The notes under the pieces are model-generated. The model did not search any database. It was given only the letters and a program-made list of their open reading frames with translations, and had not been told where the DNA came from. The translations under genes and the position numbers were made by a program. From contig JBKEBM010000067.1 of NCBI GenBank assembly GCA_047973165.1, forward strand, positions 1 to 5,115: DNA of 5,115 nucleotides, written 5' to 3'. The stretch comes from JBKEAD01 sp047973165. Lineage in GTDB: Bacteria > Verrucomicrobiota > Verrucomicrobiia > Chthoniobacterales > JBKEAD01. Below are positions 1 to 5,115 of the stretch, piece by piece. The number at the start of each line of letters is the position of its first letter. The first letter of the stretch is position 1.

Positions 1-316
1 TGCCTGCGGGATACATCATGACGGCATGCCAGATGTCGAATTGATGGCGTTTTTGCAGGCGGTCGAGCTGGTAGTTTCCGAGTCGGTAGGCGGCCAGGGG
101 CCAGCGTTTGAAATAGCTCCAGACGTTGGTGGGAAAGGTGGCGGTTTGGTAGTTGAGCTCCCAGTTGCTTTCGCCAAGGGTCACGGCAAATTTACGTGGA
201 AGGACGATGGTGACTTCGTGGCCTTTCCGGCTGAGACGGGTGGCGAGATTGTGATGAAAAATCTCTGCACCGCCGATTTTCGGGAGGTAGCTCGGTGTAA
301 AAATCGCGATCTTCAT
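1..316 (-). CDS. Glycosyltransferase family 4, N-terminal part (cut by left window edge)
   Basis: The first 105 codons of a protein that continues beyond the window. The N-terminus (MKIAIFTPSYLPKIGGAEIF) is the typical acceptor-side Rossmann start of GT-B fold, family 4 glycosyltransferases: a first beta strand, the glycine-rich IGGAE loop at residues 14-18, then a helix and the second strand KGHEVTIVLP at 31-40. A later FDIWHA segment (93-98) matches the usual 'D-hydrophobic-hydrophobic-H' strand of the family. Such enzymes move a sugar from a nucleotide-sugar to a glycan or lipid acceptor at the cytoplasmic face of the inner membrane. The donor-binding C-terminal half is not in the window, so donor and acceptor cannot be guessed. 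The start is well supported: ATG overlaps the TGA of the upstream glycosyltransferase (ATGA), and GGGAG lies seven bases upstream of it. It is the last visible gene of the leftward run, probably translationally coupled to its neighbour. Family confident; specific role unknown. Confidence 0.85.
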   Translation of the reverse strand, partial: MKIAIFTPSYLPKIGGAEIFHHNLATRLSRKGHEVTIVLPRKFAVTLGESNWELNYQTATFPTNVWSYFKRWPLAAYRLGNYQLDRLQKRHQFDIWHAVMMYPAG

Positions 317-1476
317 GTGGCCGCTCCCGAAGAAAGTTTTGTGTAGATTTGCAGGAGTTTTTGCGAGGCGTCTTCGATCGTGGGGAGGCGGATTTTTTCC
401 TGATGGGCGAGGAGGTCGCTGCGGAAGGCGGCGTCTTCGCTGGCTTGTTTGAGGAGCCTGGCGTAGGCCGGAATATTTTCCGGATCGAAAAGGCCGGGGT
501 GGTCGTGGCCGAGCAGGGCGGTATTTCCCTCGATACGGCTGGCGAGAATGGGGACTTTTGTAGCGAGAGCCTGGAGAAGGGCGAGGGATTGTCCTTCCCA
601 GAATGAGGGGAGCACGAAGAGGTCGAAGCATTGCAGCCAGGGGGCAACGGGGCGCTGATTCCCCATTAGGAAAACGGGTGTGCGGACTTCGGGGGTGGCG
701 GCGAGTTTTTCGAGTTGCTCGCGCTCTTTTCCCTCGCCGAGGATAACGAGGTCGCAGTTTGTGCCGAGGTCGGCGACGGCGTGGAGTGTGGCGGCGTGGT
801 TTTTTACAGCGTTAAGTGAAGCGATGGAGCCGATGAGAAAGCGCTCAGCAGAGAGGCCGAGTTGCTTGCGCCGGGCGGTGATTTCTATGGAGGGGAGTGG
901 GGAGAAGGCCTTGCAGTCAACGGGGTTTTCGATGCTGTAAAATTTTTCGGAGGGGAGCTTGTAAGCGGTTTGCAGGTCGAGTGCGCTTTGCCGGGAGAGA
1001 GTTAAAATGGTGGTGGCCTTTTGCAAAAGTTTCCCGAGTCCGCGACGACGGCGGGGTTTCATTTTTTTTAAATCATCTGCGGTTTTATGATGATGCAGGA
1101 TGGTGGGAAGGCCAAGCCAGCGGGCGGCGGGGATGGCGTAGGCGTGGGCGTGGTAAGTGTGCGAGTGAACGATGTCGATTTTGTTTTTTCGCAGCCAACG
1201 GATCAGACGCAGGAGTCCGAGTGGTGAGAAGCGTTTGCCGGGTGCGACACGAATTTGCTCGATGGGGTGTTTTTTGGAATTTTGGATTTCTTTGCCGAGC
1301 GTGCCGAGTTCGCGCAGGCAAACGAAACGGGTATGAACTGCGAAGTTTGGGATGCTGTCAGCAAAGGCGATGGCAAGGTCTTCGGCGCCGCCCACGGGCA
1401 TACTCATGAAGACGGCTGCGATGCGCGGAAGCTGCGGTGCGCCGGAATGTTTCGGAACATCAATTTCCATCGGCAC
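313..1476 (-). CDS. Glycosyltransferase family 4 (GT-B fold)
   Basis: A complete 387-residue GT4 enzyme, normal length for the family, probably adding a sugar to a cell-surface glycan or lipid at the cytoplasmic membrane face. Visible landmarks in order: the VGGAED glycine loop (28-33), DIVHSH (101-106), HHHKTADD (128-135), a basic stretch KPRRRR (140-145), the NPVD..FSP segment (184-193) that starts the donor-binding domain, a conserved-type Lys-Asn pair at 225-226, LGEGKEREQLE (246-256) and the donor-site segment around E294. In that last motif (normally E-x7-E) the second acidic residue is Gln302, an unusual substitution. No signal peptide or membrane segment is evident. Codon 1 is GTG; an ATG two codons later (1470) is an equally plausible start. 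Neither has a clear Shine-Dalgarno, and both overlap the end of the stress-protein gene (17 or 11 bases), so coupled re-initiation is likely. It overlaps the next glycosyltransferase by ATGA. Sugar specificity cannot be read from the sequence. Confidence 0.9.
   Translation of the reverse strand: MPMEIDVPKHSGAPQLPRIAAVFMSMPVGGAEDLAIAFADSIPNFAVHTRFVCLRELGTLGKEIQNSKKHPIEQIRVAPGKRFSPLGLLRLIRWLRKNKIDIVHSHTYHAHAYAIPAARWLGLPTILHHHKTADDLKKMKPRRRRGLGKLLQKATTILTLSRQSALDLQTAYKLPSEKFYSIENPVDCKAFSPLPSIEITARRKQLGLSAERFLIGSIASLNAVKNHAATLHAVADLGTNCDLVILGEGKEREQLEKLAATPEVRTPVFLMGNQRPVAPWLQCFDLFVLPSFWEGQSLALLQALATKVPILASRIEGNTALLGHDHPGLFDPENIPAYARLLKQASEDAAFRSDLLAHQEKIRLPTIEDASQKLLQIYTKLSSGAAT
324..328 (-). 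promoter_or_regulatory. Ribosome binding site for the left-edge glycosyltransferase
   Basis: On the minus strand GGGAG lies seven bases before the ATG at 316. It sits inside the end of the upstream gene and supports 316 as the start rather than a later codon. It is a moderate Shine-Dalgarno match, and one of only two reasonable ones in this window. Confidence 0.5.
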
Positions 1477-1918
1477 GATGCGGTGTAACGATGACCGGAC
1501 AGGGCGCGTGCTTTAAAATTCCGGTGACAACACTGCCACTAAATAAATGAAAAAGTGCACCGTGCCCGTGGGAGCCGAGAACGATGTAGTCTGCTTTTAT
1601 TTCTTCGGCCTGCGCTTGAATTTCCGGAACGGCGAGTCCTGCAGAGGCTTTGCATTTTACATCCAGTCCCGATTTTCGCAGGGGTTCGGCGAGCTCTTCG
1701 AGTTGCGAGAGGGTTCCGTCAATATCGGGTTCGACGACAACCATAGAAGGAGAGCCTGTAAGCTCCATACTGGCTCCGATGGGGACGTAACCTTCTGTCG
1801 GCTCGCAGATGTGGAGCAAGCAGACCTGGGCGTTCAGGTCTTTGGCAAGCCGCTGAGTTGTTTGCAGCACACGTTGCGTGGAACTACTGAAGTCAAGAGG
1901 CGCGAGGAGCATTTTCAT
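1460..1918 (-). CDS. Universal stress protein, UspA family, ATP-binding type
   Basis: A single-domain universal stress protein of 152 residues, close to the usual size of about 140-160. The N-terminus carries the usual first strand with Asp9 (LLAPLDFSSS, 4-13), where family members read 'hydrophobic-P-x-D-x-S'. The C-terminus carries DYIVLGSHGHG (110-120) followed by FSGSV (126-130), which together give the complete nucleotide-binding pattern G115-x2-G118-x9-G128-S129. This places it with the ATP-binding (MJ0577-like) class rather than the non-binding E. coli UspA class. Such proteins are cytosolic dimers linked to stress survival; their targets are usually unknown, and none is indicated here. 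The ATG at 1918 is followed by another at codon 3, and neither has a strong ribosome site. It lies 54 bases after the threonine aldolase stop and overlaps the glycosyltransferase behind it, so it probably belongs to that transcript. Family assignment is firm; physiological role is not. Confidence 0.93.
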   Translation of the reverse strand: MKMLLAPLDFSSSTQRVLQTTQRLAKDLNAQVCLLHICEPTEGYVPIGASMELTGSPSMVVVEPDIDGTLSQLEELAEPLRKSGLDVKCKASAGLAVPEIQAQAEEIKADYIVLGSHGHGALFHLFSGSVVTGILKHAPCPVIVTPHRADGN

Positions 1919-1972
1919 ATTCTTATGAAATGCCGGAATTCAGATTTTTGCGAGCAATACCGCAGTTTTCTG

Positions 1973-2995
1973 TCACGAATTCATATCGGCAAGCAGTGCG
2001 GCAACGTCGGCCTGCATCGTTTGCCAGGAGCACATGAAGCGTGCTCCGCCGCCGATGAAATGATAGTATTTCCAGCCGCGCTCCTGGAGTCGGGTGTTGA
2101 TGGTCTCCGGCAGTTGAAGGAAAACCGAGTTTGCCTCCACGGGATAGAGAATTTCGACACCGGGAATTTTTTTGGCTCCTTCGGCAAGACTGCGGGCAGA
2201 GTCGAGGGCGATCTGCGAGTATTTTTGGTAGAGTGAATCGTCGAGCCAGTTTTTCCACGGTGCAGACAGGTAACGCATTTTTGATGCGAGCTGGCCGGAT
2301 TGTTTGCAGCGATAGTCGAATTCCTCAGCCAGAGATTTGTCAAAAAAGACGACTGCTTCAGAAAATCCCAGGCCGGCCTTGGTGCCGCCGAAGCAAAGAA
2401 CATCGATCCCGGCTTCCCAGGTGATGGATTTTGGCGAGACAGATTGCGAGACGAGAGAATGAAAAAATCGTGCTCCGTCCATGTGGGTTTTCAGTCCATA
2501 GCGTGAGGCGAGTGAAGTCAGGCTGCGAAGTTCGTCAGCCGAGTAACAGGTTCCCAGCTCGGTGGGCTGCGAAACAGACAGAACGTGCGGGCGGGGATAG
2601 TGAATGTCGTGTCGTTTGGTGATAAGAGTTTCCACGCTGGCGGGGGAAAGTTTTCCGTTCGCGCCGGACCCGAGGAGGAGTTTGGTGCCATTGCTGAAAA
2701 ATTCCGGTGCGCCACACTCGTCAGTTTCGACATGGGCGGTCTCGTGTGCGATAACGCTGTGGTAGGACTGGCAGAGCGAGGCAAGAGCGAGGGAGTTTGC
2801 TGCTGTGCCATTGAAGACAAAGTAAACCTCGCAATCTGTTTCAAAAAATTCGCGAAAACTGTCGCAGGCAGCAGCCGTGTGGGGATCGGTTCCGTAGGAA
2901 GGTTCGAAACCAACATCGGCATTCTGAAGTGCCTCCCAGGCTTCGGGACTCACCCCGGCTGTGTTGTCGCTGGCGAAGTGATATTTTGCAATCAT
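1973..2995 (-). CDS. Low-specificity L-threonine aldolase (PLP-dependent)
   Basis: A complete 340-residue member of the fold-type I beta-eliminating lyase/threonine aldolase family, usual length about 340-350. It would cleave L-threonine and L-allo-threonine to glycine and acetaldehyde in the cytosol, feeding glycine supply or threonine breakdown. Seen in order: FASDNTAG (7-14) at the N-terminus; FNGTAAN (61-67) for the cofactor phosphate; ETAHVETDECGAPEF (85-99), with a histidine just ahead (His84) in the region that stacks on PLP; HMDGAR (171-176), with Asp173 and Arg176 contacting the pyridine ring and substrate carboxylate; and GGTKAG (203-208), with Lys206 the expected Schiff-base lysine. 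By memory the protein closely resembles the pseudomonad-type enzyme more than E. coli LtaE. The start is fixed: upstream in frame there is no other ATG, GTG or TTG before a stop. No Shine-Dalgarno is visible. It is the first gene of the leftward run, facing the rarA promoter region. Confidence 0.94.
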   Translation of the reverse strand: MIAKYHFASDNTAGVSPEAWEALQNADVGFEPSYGTDPHTAAACDSFREFFETDCEVYFVFNGTAANSLALASLCQSYHSVIAHETAHVETDECGAPEFFSNGTKLLLGSGANGKLSPASVETLITKRHDIHYPRPHVLSVSQPTELGTCYSADELRSLTSLASRYGLKTHMDGARFFHSLVSQSVSPKSITWEAGIDVLCFGGTKAGLGFSEAVVFFDKSLAEEFDYRCKQSGQLASKMRYLSAPWKNWLDDSLYQKYSQIALDSARSLAEGAKKIPGVEILYPVEANSVFLQLPETINTRLQERGWKYYHFIGGGARFMCSWQTMQADVAALLADMNS

Positions 2996-3006
2996 GAAGG
3001 TTGCGA

Positions 3007-3035
3007 TTTTTAACTTTAAATAACCTGTTTAGCAA
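3007..3035 (-). promoter_or_regulatory. Candidate sigma-70-like promoter for the threonine aldolase run
   Basis: On the minus strand TTGCTA (3035-3030) and TAAAAA (3012-3007) are separated by 17 bases, each matching four of six consensus positions. A start of transcription about seven bases downstream would leave a leader of only a few bases before the ATG at 2995, consistent with the missing Shine-Dalgarno. The -35 box overlaps a small inverted repeat (3025-3038). The matches are modest and A+T-rich DNA gives such hits by chance. Confidence 0.25.
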
Positions 3036-3120
3036 CAGCTTGTTTGCTTTGCGCTTGCAGCCGACAGGAAGAGCTTTCGCCAAAATTTACTATCACTCGC
3101 TTTCGATTGCGGGCTTGTTT

Positions 3121-3126
3121 TAAAAT
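3121..3126 (+). promoter_or_regulatory. Candidate -10 box for rarA
   Basis: TAAAAT matches five of six -10 consensus positions and lies 15 bases before the rarA ATG. No good -35 box is found at 16-18 bases upstream (the region reads roughly CGCTTT). If used, the leader would be only about 8-10 bases, fitting the absence of a Shine-Dalgarno sequence before rarA. Tentative. Confidence 0.25.
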
Positions 3127-3141
3127 GCTAATGTTCTTCCG

Positions 3142-4491
3142 ATGAATGATCTCTTTGCTGCCGACTCAGATGCTGCCTTGCCGGAAAAAGATGCTCCGCT
3201 GGCGGCGCGGATGCGTCCGCGCACGCTCGATGAGTATGTCGGGCAGCAGCATATTCTGGGCGAGGGGCAGCTTTTGCGGCGGGCGATTGAGGCGGATCGC
3301 TTGAGCTCAATCATTCTTTACGGTCCGCCAGGAACGGGGAAAACGAGCCTGGCACAGATCATCGCAAATACGACGGCGAGTCGCTTCGAGCGTCTGAGTG
3401 GGGTAGAGAGTAATGTAGCGGATATTCGCCGATGCATTGCGAGTGCCATGCTGCGGCGACAAAATTCGGGGGAGAAAACGATTCTTTTTATCGATGAGAT
3501 TCATCGCTTCAGCAAGTCACAGCAGGATACTCTGCTGCCGGATGTCGAGAGTGGAAATATCCGCCTCATCGGGGCGACGACGCATAATCCTTTTTTCTAT
3601 ATTAACAGTCCGCTTGTATCGCGTTCGCAGGTTTTTCAACTGGAACCCGTGTCGGTGGAGGACTTGCGCGGGCTGATCGATTCGGCCTTAAAAGATGAAG
3701 AGCGCGGGCTGGGAAAATACCGTGTGCGCCTGAGCGACGAGGCGGCGAATCACTTTGCTGTCGTCAGCGATGGAGATGCCCGAAAGTGTTTGAACGCACT
3801 GGAACTTGCGGCACTAACGACTCCGGCGGATGCTTCAGGAGTCATCGGGATCGATCTTCAGCAGGCCGAGGAGAGTATTCAGAAAAAGGCTGTTGTTTAC
3901 GATGGTGACGGCGATGCGCACTACGATACGATCAGTGCTTTTATAAAAAGCATGCGCGGCTGCGATCCGGATGCGGCACTTTACTGGCTGGCAAAAATGC
4001 TGCATGCGGGTGAAGACATACGTTTTATTGCGCGGCGAATTGTGATTTGTGCGAGTGAGGACGTGGGGATGGCGGATTCCAATGCGCTTACGGTTGCGGT
4101 TGCGGCACAGCAGGCGGTGGAATTTGTCGGCATGCCCGAGGCGCAGCTTACCCTTGCTCATGCGACGGTTTATATCGCGACGGCTCCGAAAAGTAACCGC
4201 TGCACGGTCGCCATTGGCAAAGCATCGAAGGAAGTCGCAGCTGGGCGGACACTCGCAGTGCCGAAGCATTTGCGCGATACACATTACAAAGCCTCCAAGG
4301 ACCTCGGGCACGGAGAAGGGTATCTTTACGGACATGATTTCGAGGGTGGATACGTGCCCCAGGCTTACCTGCCGGAGGGGCGTGTTTACTATGAACCGAC
4401 GGAACACGGACTCGAAAAACGCGTGAAGGAACGCCTCGCCTACTGGCGCGAACTTTTTGAAAAAAGCAAAAAAGGAAAGGCTCGAAAATGA
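3142..4491 (+). CDS. rarA: Replication-associated recombination protein A (AAA+ ATPase RarA/MgsA)
   Basis: A complete 449-residue protein, almost the same length as E. coli RarA (447). RarA is a tetrameric AAA+ ATPase related to clamp-loader subunits and to eukaryotic Mgs1/WRNIP1; it acts at stalled or gapped replication forks and interacts with single-strand-binding protein. Seen in order: the conserved N-terminal PLAARMRPRTLDEYVGQQH (19-37); Walker A GPPGTGKT (61-68); Walker B ILFIDEIH (114-121) with Asp118-Glu119; sensor 1 in GATTHNP (144-150); the arginine-finger region SPLVSRSQ (156-163) with Arg161; sensor 2 around GDARKCLNALE (211-221); and the C-terminal oligomerisation domain (about 249-420), with DGDAHYDTISAFIKSMRG and the SEDVGMAD segment (305-312). 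The tail (429-449) is highly basic. The start is fixed because the frame closes at a TAA at 3121 with no earlier start codon. No Shine-Dalgarno is visible. All catalytic motifs are intact. The stop overlaps the bioF start as ATGA. Confidence 0.97.
   Translation: MNDLFAADSDAALPEKDAPLAARMRPRTLDEYVGQQHILGEGQLLRRAIEADRLSSIILYGPPGTGKTSLAQIIANTTASRFERLSGVESNVADIRRCIASAMLRRQNSGEKTILFIDEIHRFSKSQQDTLLPDVESGNIRLIGATTHNPFFYINSPLVSRSQVFQLEPVSVEDLRGLIDSALKDEERGLGKYRVRLSDEAANHFAVVSDGDARKCLNALELAALTTPADASGVIGIDLQQAEESIQKKAVVYDGDGDAHYDTISAFIKSMRGCDPDAALYWLAKMLHAGEDIRFIARRIVICASEDVGMADSNALTVAVAAQQAVEFVGMPEAQLTLAHATVYIATAPKSNRCTVAIGKASKEVAAGRTLAVPKHLRDTHYKASKDLGHGEGYLYGHDFEGGYVPQAYLPEGRVYYEPTEHGLEKRVKERLAYWRELFEKSKKGKARK
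4472..4480 (+). promoter_or_regulatory. Ribosome binding site for bioF, inside rarA
   Basis: AAGGAAAGG ends seven bases before the bioF ATG at 4488. It lies within the last codons of rarA (Lys444-Lys446), so bioF can be translated from the rarA message without an intergenic gap. This is the clearest Shine-Dalgarno-like element in the window and supports the start at 4488. Confidence 0.6.
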
Positions 4492-5115
4492 ACGGAGCAG
4501 CTTCCTTTGATTCAGAGCTGCAAAAAAATCTGGCCGATCTGGAGGCCGGCAATTTGCGACGTCACCTGCGAGAATTGCAGAGCGCACAGACCGTGAGAGT
4601 GCAGGTGGGTGGTTGCGAACTGCTCAATTTTTCCTCAAATGATTACCTCGGTCTTGCCACACATCCCGTCGTGGTGAATACCGGAATCGAAGCCGCCAAA
4701 AAATGGGGCTGGGGCAGTGGTGCCTCGCGCCTGATTAGCGGAAATCAGTCGTCACATCGTGAGCTTGAGACCCGCCTGGCTGCATTTAAAAAAACAGAAG
4801 CAGCACTCGCTTTCGCAAGCGGATCGGCTGCTGCGCTCGGCGGTCTGCCTGCGCTGGCAGGGAAGGGGGATGTGATTATTCTGGATAAACTTGCCCATGC
4901 CTGTCTCGTGGATGGAGCGCGACTGAGCGGAGCAAAGCTGCGCATCTTTCCGCACAACGACATGGAGAAGCTGGAGCAGCTTCTGCACTGGGCTGCTCGT
5001 GAATATCCCCAGGGGAAAAAATGGATTGTGACCGAGTCGGTTTTCAGTATGGACGGGGACCGCTGCGATTTGCAGGGAGTGATTGAATTAAAAAAACGCT
5101 ACGGCGCAATGCTGT
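4488..5115 (+). CDS. bioF: 8-amino-7-oxononanoate synthase, N-terminal part (cut by right window edge)
   Basis: The first 209 codons, a little over half of a protein that usually has about 385 residues. BioF is a cytosolic PLP-dependent alpha-oxoamine synthase that condenses L-alanine with pimeloyl-ACP (or pimeloyl-CoA), releasing CO2, as the first step of the late biotin pathway. Seen: NFSSNDYLGL (47-56), GSGASRLISG (76-85) followed by His90-x2-Leu/Glu, the phosphate-site segment SGSAAALGG (111-119), DKLAHACLVDGARLSG (133-148) with His137 expected to stack on the PLP ring, FPHND (154-158), and TESVFSMDGD (182-191). The DDAHG motif and the Schiff-base lysine lie beyond the edge. The start overlaps the rarA stop (ATGA) and has a good ribosome site. 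Related enzymes (2-amino-3-ketobutyrate CoA ligase, 5-aminolevulinate synthase, serine palmitoyltransferase) share the fold; the GSGASRLISG and FPHND segments favour BioF. Other biotin genes may follow, but none is visible. Confidence 0.9.
   Translation, partial: MNGAASFDSELQKNLADLEAGNLRRHLRELQSAQTVRVQVGGCELLNFSSNDYLGLATHPVVVNTGIEAAKKWGWGSGASRLISGNQSSHRELETRLAAFKKTEAALAFASGSAAALGGLPALAGKGDVIILDKLAHACLVDGARLSGAKLRIFPHNDMEKLEQLLHWAAREYPQGKKWIVTESVFSMDGDRCDLQGVIELKKRYGAML

Larger units (their letters stand above)
2996..3141. promoter_or_regulatory. Divergent intergenic region between threonine aldolase and rarA
   Basis: The only intergenic stretch of note (146 bases), lying between two divergently read genes, so it must hold promoters in both directions. 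It is visibly richer in A+T than the genes, most of all at its two ends next to the start codons. It contains a small perfect inverted repeat CTGTT-TAGC-AACAG (3025-3038) and an 8-base direct repeat GCTTGTTT (3038-3045 and 3113-3120). I see no riboswitch, terminator or known operator in it. Confidence 0.6.

Noticed and set aside
897..1409. A 170-codon plus-strand frame antisense to the glycosyltransferase
   Set aside because: It is rich in Arg, Cys and Trp, as expected from reading the complement of a GT4 gene, and the opposite strand has clear family motifs throughout.
1404..1460. A TGATG re-initiation frame starting at 1460 on the minus strand after the stress-protein stop
   Set aside because: The ATG at 1460 is out of frame with the glycosyltransferase and reaches a stop after about 18 codons, so it is not the glycosyltransferase start and has no support as a gene.
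1919..1972. A terminator or separate promoter between the threonine aldolase and the stress-protein gene
   Set aside because: The 54 bases show no stem of more than about four pairs followed by a U-run, and no -35/-10 pair with acceptable spacing. Co-transcription is the simpler reading.
1547..2236. A 229-codon open frame on the plus strand, antisense to the stress protein and threonine aldolase
   Set aside because: It crosses two well-recognised genes on the other strand, resembles no family, is rich in Arg/Cys as antisense frames are, and has no ribosome site. It is a shadow frame.
3038..3120. Direct repeat GCTTGTTT at 3038-3045 and 3113-3120 as paired operator sites
   Set aside because: Only eight bases, T-rich, 75 bases apart and without dyad symmetry; this is expected by chance in A+T-rich intergenic DNA.
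4460..4474. Two A6 runs followed by G near the end of rarA, as a programmed -1 frameshift that would fuse RarA to BioF
   Set aside because: bioF is in the -1 frame, but neither AAAAAAG heptamer is in the X-XXY-YYZ phase: one begins at codon position 2, the other at position 1. No stable downstream stem is evident, and bioF has its own ATG and ribosome site.
3835..4587. A 250-codon open frame on the minus strand, antisense to rarA and the start of bioF
   Set aside because: It spans the rarA C-terminal domain and the rarA-bioF junction, both certain. The product is Arg/His/Phe-rich with no recognisable domain. Chance frame.

Overview
The window reads as compact bacterial chromosome: five genes and fragments of a sixth fill almost all of it, with no stretch over 150 bases lacking a gene. 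There is no sign of a phage, insertion sequence, CRISPR array, tRNA or rRNA. Base composition is moderate (by eye a little over half G+C) and looks even across both strands' genes. Ribosome binding sites are weak or absent at several starts. The BioF fragment has a style I associate with Verrucomicrobiota and relatives, but this assignment comes from memory of the family and is low confidence.

Left arm (1-2995, minus strand). Four genes run leftward from a divergent intergenic region: a low-specificity L-threonine aldolase (PLP enzyme), then after 54 bases a single-domain universal stress protein with an intact ATP-binding motif, then a family 4 glycosyltransferase overlapping the stress gene by 11-17 bases, then a second family 4 glycosyltransferase starting in an ATGA overlap and leaving the window at the left edge. 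The tight overlaps of the last three suggest one transcript with coupled translation. The two glycosyltransferases probably mark the edge of a surface-glycan (LPS, capsule or exopolysaccharide) locus; the aldolase and stress protein have no obvious biochemical link to them.

Centre (2996-3141). A 146-base divergent region must hold the promoters for both arms. Candidate -10 boxes lie very close to both start codons and neither gene has a recognisable Shine-Dalgarno sequence, so short-leader or near-leaderless transcripts are possible.

Right arm (3142-5115, plus strand). A complete rarA/mgsA gene (AAA+ clamp-loader-like ATPase acting at stalled replication forks) is followed, through an ATGA overlap, by bioF (8-amino-7-oxononanoate synthase, biotin synthesis), which is cut by the right edge after 209 codons, before its PLP lysine.

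Overall this is an ordinary housekeeping region. I found no convincing undescribed system. The points most worth checking are a substituted second acidic residue in the EX7E motif of the complete glycosyltransferase, an A8 tract in that gene where loss of one base gives an immediate stop, the short-leader divergent promoter region, and two functionally unexpected gene couplings (uspA with glycosyltransferase, rarA with bioF).
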